Below, piece by piece: positions 43,685 through 55,514 of a stretch of DNA of 64,000 nucleotides. The translations under genes and the position numbers were made by a program. The notes under the pieces are model-generated. The model did not search any database and was not told the DNA's origin. It saw only the letters and a program-made list of their open reading frames with translations. The DNA comes from Arenicola marina (Eukaryota > Annelida > Polychaeta > Arenicolidae), in contig OZ025258.1 of the NCBI GenBank assembly GCA_964019135.1, positions 34,355,202-34,419,201 of the forward strand, read 5' to 3'. The number at the start of each line of letters is the position of its first letter. The stretch's first letter is position 1.

Positions 43685-43990
43685 AAGTACAAGCACAGTC
43701 GGTCGCTAGCAAATATTGCACCGGTCTCTCGAAGCTGAGTGACAAACGGAATGCTCCCCGCCACATAACTAAACGCCGAAAAACTATCGTTCATCTCCGG
43801 CATGTCCATGTACTCCAGGCAGGTCAGCTCGGGGAACCAGCGAACCGCTCAACACATACTCCCCCTCGTCGTATAGACTGTAGGTGATCATCAGCCAATA
43901 GCGTGTTATGTGGCGTTCCAAGTTCAGTGAGCTCGGCGATGTCACTTTATTAACGCGCGTGCAAATATATGGAGAAGACGAGGAAGCGAT
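43685..43990 (-). other. Protein-like remnant, unidentified
   Basis: Upstream of B3GLCT, - strand. One frame contains LERHITRYWLMITYSLYDEG and an overlapping frame contains FPELTCLEYMDMPEMND and FSAFSYVAGSIPFV. Both look more like protein than chance, but neither is long and no splice signals link them. I do not recognise the family; it may be a decayed gene or element fragment. Confidence 0.25.
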
Positions 43991-44228
43991 CTTTGGTATA
44001 ACTAAGTTACACCGAAGCAATGCTTATTTATGAATATAATATGGATAGGTGCTAGATCTACCTAAAAACTGCGAGCGCATATTTATTAATTCAGTTATTG
44101 CGTGGTGATACATGTAGATTAATATTCAAAATAAATCCCACTTCGGCTTGCCAAAATGCAAATCGTATAGCCTTGGTATACCATGCTTTTGCTTGTGGCA
44201 TATCATGCGGTTGCTTAGCAACTCCCAT

Positions 44229-44263
44229 CGTGACGTCATTTTTATAACATTTTGACGTCACAA
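44229..44263. promoter_or_regulatory. Paired TGACGTCA sites
   Basis: Two CRE-type palindromes 14 bp apart (GTGACGTCATTTTTATAACA then TTTTGACGTCAC) form a near-perfect inverted pair. The role is unknown; 2 kb upstream of B3GLCT. Confidence 0.3.
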
Positions 44264-44859
44264 CTACTCAGTAGTATTAGAGCCGCACAAAGCCTTGAGC
44301 CGCGACAAAGTCTCGAATTCCGTTTTAAAACGTCAAATTGTTCTTGTTAATAAATTATAGAACATAAAACGAGAGGTAATTTTTTTTGAAATCGGTTTTA
44401 TTGATATATACATATCTGTAATCAATCTTCGACGGAAGAACATGCGTTCATAACATGCGATCTCTTCCGCTTTCCCCAGTGGAGGTCGACTTCCGGTGGA
44501 TTTCACCAGTTCATAACAGTATGGCATTCAGATATAGTTTTGTAAAAAAAATTACGTGTGTGTTATCTAAAGATCTCGCTACGCTCGCTACAATATTTAT
44601 TTTTCGTGTTGGTTCATTATCTGTATCACTGTAAAAAGCTTACTATACCAGAAAGAAGTATTTTAAGGTATAGGCTAATTTGGAAAATCTAAATTACATG
44701 CATGCAGGCACACCGGGGATAAATATCACATTTTCGTATAGATTAATGTGTTAGCGATCACATTCTTAGAAACAATCAAAACGATTTCTCACTTGTATCT
44801 GTGTTTGCAAGATGTTTTACAGAACACCCGGCAACGTCCGATCGGGCGCCATATTTGTC

Positions 44860-45105
44860 GTGCCCGCCTTCCCAACGCCTCCTCCTCACTGTCCCTACCG
44901 TCCACACCGTCCCCGCCATCCCTCGCCCCTCCGTCCCCGCCGCCCTCTCGGTCCTCCATCCCCTCCCTCGCCACCATCCCCGTCGTCCCCACCGCCCCTG
45001 CCGTCGCCTCCGTCTCCATTATCCCCGCCGTCCCCGCCGCCCCCCGTCGTCCTTTCCGTCCCCTCCGTCTCCCATCATCGCCGCCGCCCCCTCAAGCCCA
45101 GTACA
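44860..45105. repeat. Pyrimidine-rich low-complexity tract
   Basis: C-rich imperfect repeats of CCGTCCCCGCC/CCCTCC type. All three + frames translate to Pro/Ser/Arg-rich strings with no other protein feature. Confidence 0.8.
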
Positions 45106-45143
45106 CACCTAAAAAAGTTTCTGACACTGGTGTGTACCGGGAT

Positions 45144-48100
45144 GTATGAGCAGTTTTAATTAACCAGGAGGCGCTATATAACCAACTGAAAATTACAGTT
45201 TTTCATGCTTTTACAATTATTTTACCATGGACCCTGATTCTGCCCCCTTTTAAAAGAAGAAGGCCGTTTTTCAATGTCAAATTTAGGCCATCTGAGGCGT
45301 GAACCCCCCCGCCCCTCCCCCTCCTCTTTTTGAAGAAGAACGCTATCTGAGGCGGCATTGACCCCGGTCGCAAGTATTTAGTGCGCGCCCCCCCTCCCGG
45401 TCGCAAGTTTGGATCCCTCCCCTTTTCAAATTCCTGGACCCACCCGTGCTATGAGAAAACATTTCCTAAATGGAAAACCTTCACAAATGCCTTTCCCAAC
45501 CCACGTGTGCATCCTGAGTCACAGTTGCCTCTAGTTACCGTACCGTCCAAGTCGCTTCGCCTCAGCTGTGAAGATGGTGCGACATGTGGTACTTTTCTCT
45601 CTTAGGTAATTTTTTTTTTCTCAGATAGGGACATAGAATGAAAATGCAGGTTTGTAAGCCGGGGAACGAAGGCGAAAACAATTATTTCATTGCTCAACGA
45701 TGTCTGGCTCCATCTCAGATGTAACCGGTTAATTTAAACCCTTGTCTGGCGATGGTAGTAGATGGCAGTGACGGGTAATGATGGTCTAACACAGTGACTG
45801 GTAATGGTGGTCTAACACAGTGACTGGTAATGATGGTCTAACACAGTGACTGGTAATGATAGTCTAACACAGTGACTGGCGATGATGGTCTAACACAGTG
45901 ACTGGCGATGATGGGCTAACACAGTGACTGGCAATAATGGTCTAACACAGTGCTGGCGATGATGGTCTAACACAGTGACTGGCGATGATGGTCTAACACA
46001 GTGACTGGCAATAATGGTCTAACACAGTGCTGGCGATGATGGTCTAACACAGTGACTGGCGATGATGGTCTAACACAGTGACTGGAAATAATGGTCTAAC
46101 ACAGTGACTGGCGATGATGGGCTAACACAGTGACTGGAAATAATGGTCTAACACAGTGACTGGCGATGATGATCTGACACAGTGACTGGCAATGGTGGGC
46201 TGACATAGTGACTGGCAATAATGGTCTAACACAGTGACTGGCGATGATGATCTGACACAGTGACTGGCAATGACGGTCTAACACAGTGACGGGCAATGAG
46301 GGTCTAACACAGTGACTGGCAATGATGGTCTAACACAGTGACTGGTAATGGTGGGCTGACATAGTGACTGGCAATAATGGTCTAACACAGTGACTGGCGA
46401 TAATGGTCTAACACAGTGACTGGCAATGACGGTCTAACACAGTGACGGGCAATGAGGGTCTAACACATTGACTGGCGATGATGGTCTAACACAGTGACTG
46501 GTAATGATGGGCTAACACAGTGACTGGTAATGATGGTCTAACACAGTGACTGGCGATGATGGGCTAACACAGTGACTGGCGATAATGGTCTAACACAGTG
46601 ACTGGTAACGATGGGCTAACACAGTGACTGGCGATGATGGTCTAACACAGTGACTGGCGATGATGGGCTAACACAGTGACGGGTAATGAGGGTCTAACAC
46701 AGTGACTGGCGATGATGGGCTAACACAGTGACTGGCAATGGTGGGCTGACACAGTGACTGGCAATAATGGTCTAACACAGTGACTGGCGATGATGGTCTA
46801 ACACAGTGACTGGCGATGATGGTCTAACACAGTGACTGGCGATTATGGTCTAACACAGTGACTGGCAATGATGGGCTAACACAGTGACTAGTAATGATTG
46901 TCTGACACAGTGACTGGCGATGATGATCTGACACAGTGACTGGCGATGATGGTCTAACACAGTGACTGGCGATGATGGGCTAACACAGTGACGGGTAATG
47001 ATGGTCTAACACAGTGACTGGCGATGATGGGCTAACACAGTGACTGGTAATGGTGGTCTAACACAGTGACTGGCGATGATGGGCTAACACAGTGACTGGT
47101 AATGGTGGGCTGACACAGTGACTGGCAATAATGGTCTAACACAGTGCTGGCGATGATGGTCTAACACAGTGACTGGCGATGATGGTCTAACACAGTGACT
47201 GGCAATGATGGGCTAACACAGTGACTGGTAATGGTGGGCTGACACAGTGACTGGCAATAATGGTCTAACACAGTGCTGGCGATGATGGCCTAACACAGTG
47301 ACTGGCGATTATGGTCTAACACAGTGACTGGCAATGATGGGCTAACACAGTGACTAGTAATGATTGTCTGACACAGTGACTGGCGATGATGATCTGACAC
47401 AGTGACTGGCGATGATGGTCTAACACAGTGACTGGCGATGATGGGCTAACACAGTGACGGGTAATGATGGTCTAACACAGTGACTGGCGATGATGGGCTA
47501 ACACAGTGACTGGTAATGGTGGTCTAACACAGTGACTGGCGATGATGGGCTAACACAGTGACTGGTAATGGTGGCCTAGCACAGTGACTGGTAATGGTGG
47601 GCTGACACAGTGACTGGCGATGATGGTCTGACACAGTGACTGGCGATGATGGGCTAACACAGTGACTGGCGATGATGGTCTAACACAGTGACTGGCGATG
47701 ATGGTCTGACACAGTGACTGGCGATGATGGTCTAACACAGTGACTGGCGATGATGGTCTGACACAGTGACTAGTAATGATTGTCTGACACAGTGACTGGC
47801 GATGATGGTCTGACACAGTGACTGGCGATGATGGTCTGACACAGTGACTGGCGATGATGGTCTAACACAGTGACTGGCGATGATGGTCTAACACCGTGAC
47901 TGGCGATGGTGGTCTGACACAGTGATTGGTAATGAGGGTCTAACACAGTGAGTGGTAATGATGGTCTAACAATGTGGCTGGCGATGATGGTCTAACACAG
48001 TGACTGGTAATGATGGTCTATCACAGTGACTGGCGATAATGGTCTAACACAGTGACTGGCGATGATGGTCTAACACAGTGACTAGTAATGATGGTCTAAC

Positions 48101-51100
48101 ACAGTGACTGGCGATAATGGTCTAACACAGTGATTTGCGATGATGGTCTGACCCAGTGACTGGCGATGATGTTCTGACACAGGGATTGGCGATGATGGTC
48201 TAACACAGTGACTGGTCATGATGGTCTAACACAGTGACTGGCGATGATGGTCTAATACAGTGACTGGCGATGATGGTCTAACACAGTGGCTGGCGATGAT
48301 GGTCTAACACAGTGACTGGCGATAATGGTCTAACACAGTGACTGGCGATGATGGTCTAACACAGTGACTGGCGATGATGGTCTAACACAGTGACTGGCGA
48401 TGATGGTCTAACACAGTGACTGGCGATGATGGTCTAACACAGTGACTGGCGATAATGGTCTAACACAGTGACTGGCGATGATGGTCTAACACAGTGACTG
48501 GCGATGATGATCTGACACAGGGACTGGCGATGATGGTCTGACACAGTGACTGGCGATGATGGTCTAACACAGTGACTGGCGATGATGGTCTGACACAGTG
48601 ACTGGCGATGATGGTCTAACACAGTGACTGGCGATGATGGTCTGACACAGTGACTGGCGATGATGGTCTGACACAGGCACTGGCGATGATGGTCTAACAC
48701 AGTGACTGGCGATGATGATCTGACACAGTGACTGGCGATGATGGTCTGACAATGTGACTGGCGATGATGGTCCGACACAGTGACTGGCGATGATGATCTG
48801 ACACAGTGACTGGCGATAATGATCTGACACAGTGACTGGCGATGATGGTCTGACACAGTGACTGGCGATGATGGTCTAACACAGTGACTGGCGATGATGG
48901 TCTGACACAGTGACTGGCGATGATGATCTGACACAGTGCTGGCGATGATGGTCTGACACAGTGACTGGCGATGATGGTCTGACACAGGCACTGGCGATGA
49001 TGGTCTGACACTGACTGGCGATGATGATCTGACACAGTGACTGGCGATGATGGTCTGACAATGTGACTGGCGATGATGGTCTAACACAGTGACTGGCGAT
49101 GATGGTCTAACACAGTGACTGGCGATGATGGTCTAACACACTGACTGGCGATAATGGTCTAACACAGTGACTGGCGATGATGGTCTAACACAGTGACTGG
49201 CGATGATGGTCTAACACAGTGATTGGCGATAATGGCCTAACACAGTGACTGGCGATGATGGTCTAACACAGTGACTGGCGATGATGATCTGACACAGGGA
49301 CTGGCGATGATGGTCTGACACAGTGACTGGCGATGATGGTCTAACACAGTGACTGGCGATGATGGTCTGACACAGTGACTGGCGATGATGGTCTAACACA
49401 GTGACTGGCGATGATGGTCTGACACAGTGACTGGCGATGATGGTCTGACACAGGCACTGGCGATGATGGTCTAACACAGTGACTGGCGATGATGATCTGA
49501 CACAGTGACTGGCGATGATGGTCTGACACAGTGACTGGCGATGATGGTCTGACACAGTGACTGGCGATGATGGTCTGACACAGTGACTGGCGATGATGAT
49601 CTGACACAGGGACTGGCGATGATGGTCTGACACAGTGACTGGCGATGATGGTCTAACACAGTGACTGGCGATGATGGTCTGACACAGTGACTGGCGATGA
49701 TGGTCTAACACAGTGACTGGCGATGATGGTCTGACACAGTGACTGGCGATGATGGTCTGACACAGGCACTGGCGATGATGGTCTAACACAGTGACTGGCG
49801 ATGATGATCTGACACAGTGACTGGCGATGATGGTCTGACAATGTGACTGGCGATGATGGTCCGACACAGTGACTGGCGATGATGATCTGACACAGTGACT
49901 GGCGATAATGGTCTGACACAGTGACTGGCGATGATGGTCTGACACAGTGACTGGCGATGATGGTCTAACACAGTGACTGGCGATGATGGTCTGACACAGT
50001 GACTGGCGATGATGATCTGACACAGTGCTGGCGATGATGGTCTGACACAGTGACTGGCGATGATGGTCTGACACAGGCACTGGCGATGATGGTCTGACAC
50101 TGACTGGCGATGATGATCTGACACAGTGACTGGCGATGATGGTCTGACAATGTGACTGGCGATGATGGTCTAACACAGTGACTGGCGATGATGGTCTAAC
50201 ACAGTGACTGGCGATGATGGTCTAACACACTGACTGGCGATAATGGTCTAACACAGTGACTGGCGATGATGGTCTAACACAGTGACTGGCGATGATGGTC
50301 TAACACAGTGATTGGCGATAATGGCCTAACACAGTGACTGGCGATGATGGTCTAACACAGTGACTGGCGATGATGATCTGACACAGGGACTGGCGATGAT
50401 GGTCTGACACAGTGACTGGCGATGATGGTCTAACACAGTGACTGGCGATGATGGTCTGACACAGTGACTGGCGATGATGGTCTAACACAGTGACTGGCGA
50501 TGATGGTCTGACACAGTGACTGGCGATGATGGTCTGACACAGGCACTGGCGATGATGGTCTAACACAGTGACTGGCGATGATGATCTGACACAGTGACTG
50601 GCGATGATGGTCTGACACAGTGACTGGCGATGATGGTCTGACACAGTGACTGGCGATGATGGTCTGACACAGTGACTGGCGATGATGGTCTGACACAGTG
50701 ACTGGCGATGATGGTCTAACACAGTGACTGGCGATAATGATCTGACACAGTGACTGGCGATGATGGTCTGACACAGTGACTGGCGATGATGGTCTAACAC
50801 AGTGACTGGCGATGATGGTCTGACACAGTGACTGGCGATGATGGTCTGACACAGGCACTGGCGATGATGGTCTGACACTGACTGGCGATGATGATCTGAC
50901 ACAGTGACTGGCGATGATGGTCTGACAATGTGACTGGCGATGATGGTCTAACACAGTGACTGGCGATGATGGTCTAACACAGTGACTGGCGATGATGGTC
51001 TAACACACTGACTGGCGATAATGGTCTAACACAGTGACTGGCGATGATGGTCTAACACAGTGACTGGCGATGATGGTCTAACACAGTGATTGGCGATAAT

Positions 51101-54100
51101 GGCCTAACACAGTGACTGGCGATGATGGTCTAACACAGTGACTGGCGATGATGATCTGACACAGGGACTGGCGATGATGGTCTGACACAGTGACTGGCGA
51201 TGATGGTCTAACACAGTGACTGGCGATGATGGTCTGACACAGTGACTGGCGATGATGGTCTAACACAGTGACTGGCGATGATGGTCTGACACAGTGACTG
51301 GCGATGATGGTCTGACACAGGCACTGGCGATGATGGTCTAACACAGTGACTGGCGATGATGATCTGACACAGTGACTGGCGATGATGGTCTGACACAGTG
51401 ACTGGCGATGATGGTCTGACACAGTGACTGGCGATGATGGTCTGACACAGTGACTGGCGATGATGGTCTGACACAGTGACTGGCGATGATGGTCTAACAC
51501 AGTGACTGGCGATAATGATCTGACACAGTGACTGGCGATGATGGTCTGACACAGTGACTGGCGATGATGGTCTAACACAGTGACTGGCGATGATGGTCTG
51601 ACACAGTGACTGGCGATGATGATCTGACACAGTGCTGGCGATGATGGTCTGACACAGTGACTGGCGATGATGGTCTGACACAGGCACTGGCGATGATGGT
51701 CTGACACAGTGACTGGCGATGATGATCTGACACAGGGACTGGCGATGATGGTCTGACACAGTGACTGGCGATGATGGTCTGACACAGTGACTGGCGATGA
51801 TGATCTGACACAGGCACTGGCGATGATGGTCTAACACAGTGACTGGCGATGATGGTCTGACAATGTGACTGGCGATGATGGTCTAACACAGTGACTGGCG
51901 ATAATGGTCTAACACAGTGACTGGCGATGATGGTCTGACACAGTGACTGGCGATAATGATCTGACACAGTGACTGGCGATAATGATCTAACACAGTGACT
52001 GGCGATGATGGTCTAACACAGTGACTGGCGATAATGGTCTAACACAGTGACTCGCGATGATGGTCTGACACAGTGACTGGCGATAATGATATGACACAGT
52101 GACTGGCGATGATGGTCTAACACAGTGACTGGCGATGATGGTCTGACACAGTGACTGGCGATGATGGTCTGACACAGGCACTGGCGATGATGGTCTGACA
52201 CAGTGACTGGCGATGATGGTCTGACACAGGCACTGGCGATGATGGTCTGACACAGTGACTGGCGATGATGGTCTGACACAGGCACTGGCGATGATGGTCT
52301 AACACAGTGACTGGCGATGATGGTCTGACACAGTGACTGGCGATGATGGTCTAACACAGTGACTGGCGATGATGGTCTGACACAGTGACTGGCGATGATG
52401 GTCTAACACAGTGACTGGCGATGATGGTCTGACACAGTGACTGGCGATGATGGTCTAACACAGTGACTGGCGATGATGGTCTGACACAGTGACTGGCGAT
52501 AATGATATAACACAGTGACTGGCGATGATGGTCTGACACAGTGACTGGCGATGATGGTCTGACACAGTGACTGGCGATGATGGTCTAACACAGTGACTGG
52601 CGATGATGGTCTGACACAGTGACTGGCGATGATGGTCTGACACAGGCACTGGCGATGATGGTCTGACACAGTGACTGGCGATGATGGTCTGACACAGGCA
52701 CTGGCGATGATGGTCTGACACAGTGACTGGCGATGATGGTCTGACACAGGCACTGGCGATGATGGTCTAACACAGTGACTGGCGATGATGGTCTGACACA
52801 GTGACTGGCGATGATGGTCTAACACAGTGACTGGCGATGATGGTCTGACACAGTGACTGGCGATGATGGTCTAACACAGTGACTGGCGATGATGGTCTGA
52901 CACAGTGACTGGCGATGATGGTCTAACACAGTGACTGGCGATGATGGTCTGACACAGTGACTGGCGATGATGGTCTAACACAGTGACTGGCGATGATGGT
53001 CTGACACAGTGACTGGCGATGATGATCTGACACAGTGACTGGCGATGATGGTCTGACACAGGGACTGGCGATGATGGTCTAACACAGTGACTGGCGATGA
53101 TGGTCTGACACAGTGACTGGCGATGATGGTCTAACACAGTGACTGGCGATGATGGTCTGACACAGGCACTGGCGATGATGGTCTGACACAGTGACTGGCG
53201 ATGATGGTCTGACACAGGCACTGGCGATGATGGTCTGACACAGTGACTGGCGATGATGGTCTGACACAGTGACTGGCGATGATGGTCTGACACAGTGACT
53301 GGCGATGATGGTCTGACACAGTGACTGGCGATGATGGTCTAACACAGTGACTGGCGATGATGGTCTGACACAGGCACTGGCGATGATGGTCTGACACAGT
53401 GACTGGCGATGATGGTCTGACACAGTGACTGGTAATGATGGTCTGACACAGTGACTGGCGATGATGGTCTGACACAGTGACTGGCGATGATGGACTAACA
53501 CAGTGACTGGCGATGATGGTCTGACACAGGCACTGGCGATGATGGTCTGACACAGTGACTGGCGATAATGGTCTAACACAGTGACTGGTAATGATGGGCT
53601 AACACAGTGACTGGCGATGATGGTCTAACACAGTGACTGGCGATGATGGGCTAACACAGTGACGGGTAATGAGGGTCTAACACAGTGACTGGCGATGATG
53701 GGCTAACACAGTGACTGGCAATGGTGGGCTAACACAGTGACTGGCAATAATGGTCTAACACAGTGCTGGCGATGATGGTCTAACACAGTGACTGGCGATT
53801 ATGGTCTAACACAGTGACTGGCAATGATGGGCTAACACAGTGACTAGTAATGATTGTCTGACACAGTGACTGGCGATGATGATCTGACACAGTGACTGGT
53901 AATGGTGGGCTGACACAGTGACTGGCGATGATGGGCTAACACAGTGACTGGCGATGATGGGCTAACACAGTGACGGGTAATGATGGTCTAACACAGTGAC
54001 TGGCGATGATGGGCTAACACAGTGACTGGTAATGGTGGTCTAACACAGTGACTGGCGATGATGGGCTAACACAGTGACTGGTAATGGTGGCCTAGCACAG

Positions 54101-55057
54101 TGACTAGTAATGATTGTCTAACACAGTGACTGGCGATGATGGGCTAACACAGTGACTGGTAATGGTGGCCTAGCACAGTGACTGGTAATGGTGGGCTGAC
54201 ACAGTGACTGGCGATGATGGGCTAACACAGTGACTGGCGATGATGGTCTAACACAGTGACTGGCGATGATGGTCTGACACAGTGACTGGCGATGATGGTC
54301 TAACACAGTGACTGGCGATGATGGTCTGACACAGGCACTGGCGATGATGGTCTGACACAGTGACTGGCGATGATGGTCTGACACAGTGACTGGTAATGAT
54401 GGTCTGACACAGTGACTGGCGATGATGGTCTGACACAGTGACTGGCGATGATGGTCTAACACAGTGACTGGCGATGATGGTCTGACACAGGCACTGGCGA
54501 TGATGATCTGACACAGTGACTGGCGATGATGGTCTGACACAGGCACTGGCGATGATGGTCTGACATAGTGACTGGTAATGCTGGTTTACCAAAGACAAAC
54601 GTGACTGACTGGTGGTTTAAAGTGAAATCGGATTCAACGCAGTAACTAGAGACAACTGAGACTGTGAAACGCACTTGTGAAGGTCATCTCTCGGATAGCC
54701 AGTAGTTTTCAATTGAGGAAATGTTTTCTCATAGCACGGGCGGTTCCAGGAATTTGAAAAGGGGAGGGGTCCAAACTTGCGACCGGGGGGTGGGGTGGAG
54801 GGGCACTAAATACTTGCGACCGGGGTGAGGGGTCAATGCCGCCTCAGATAGCGTTCTTCTTCAAAAAGAGGAGGGGGGGCGGGGGGGGGGGGGGGGTTCA
54901 CGCCTCAGATGGCCTAAATTTTGCATTGAAAAACGGTCTTCTTTTTTAAAAAGAGGGGCAGAATCAGTGCCCATGGTCAAATAATCGTAAAAGCATGAAC
55001 AACTTTAATTTTCAGTTGGTTATATAGCGTCTCTTGGTTAATTAAAACTGCTCACAC
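45144..55057. mobile_element. 9.9-kb unit: 26-bp satellite between about 400-bp inverted arms
   Basis: The left arm 45144-45545 and the right arm 54640-55057 are inverted copies (GAGCAGTTTTAATTAACCA, CGCTATATAACCAACTGAAA, GGCGTGAACCCCC/inverse, CTTGCGACCGGG/inverse, CTATGAGAAAACATTTCCT, TTGCCTCTAGTTAC). They share outer edges at TGAGCAGTTTT and diverge inside. Everything between is the 26-bp array plus about 200 bp of left unique DNA. No transposase or clear target duplication was found. It resembles a foldback-type non-autonomous DNA transposon whose interior has expanded. Two oppositely oriented solo insertions around a satellite are the alternative. Confidence 0.7.
45770..54590. repeat. 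26-bp satellite array, about 340 units
   Basis: Core GGTCTAACACAGTGACTGGC then GATGAT. The ends (45.8-48.0 and 53.6-54.6 kb) hold many variants (GGTAATG, GGCAATAATGG, GGGCTAACA), while the centre (48.4-53.5 kb) is uniform with TCTAAC/TCTGAC alternation. Large blocks repeat: the junction with ACAATGTGACTGG recurs at about 49087, 50176 and 50954 (offsets about 1,089 and 778 bp). Open - strand frames come from a 78-bp (3-unit) period. Confidence 0.97.
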
Positions 55058-55514
55058 AGCAATTCTCGGCATATATTGAGATCTGTTTGAGAAATGTCCT
55101 GGACATATTTTCTGACTAAGTGAATGTCAGAAATATATGGGATATCATATATAAGAAGGCAGTCATGCCCATATTTTGATGACGATATACACAATTAGAA
55201 AGCCACGTTTTTCTGTACGGGATGCACCTGTTGGACCAAACCGCAGTGGCTTGGCAACATGTACTGTCAATGATTCTGTACAATGTGTTCTTATACAATA
55301 CGAACATAAATTGTGTAACAAGTTTAAAGTGTCTGAGCGAAAATTATGATCTAATGACTGTTCGCAAAAATGTTTTAACGACAAGACGAACGTCACTAAG
55401 TTATGCGATACCTAGACGATGAAACAGCTACCATGGTGTAGTAGGTCTAAGAGTGATGAGCCTTAAGAAGGCTCAGCTGCAGATCAACAATTCATGGGTT
55501 CACCTGCATGTGTG
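55058..55514. other. Unique spacer between two satellites
   Basis: AT-rich single-copy DNA of about 450 bp. No exon-like block with splice sites and no recognised repeat. Confidence 0.5.

Noticed and set aside
43505-43696. - strand MRLYWVTLFIGTFL frame as B3GLCT exon 1
   Set aside because: It has a TATA-like upstream sequence and a hydrophobic start, but no acceptable donor before its stop. The 42119-42202 candidate has a strong donor, correct phase and better resemblance.
44748-45159. Pro/Arg-rich + strand frames
   Set aside because: Three overlapping frames in a C-rich low-complexity tract; no domain or splice evidence.
45770-54590. CRISPR-like array
   Set aside because: Units are contiguous and near-identical with no unique spacers, and the genome is eukaryotic.
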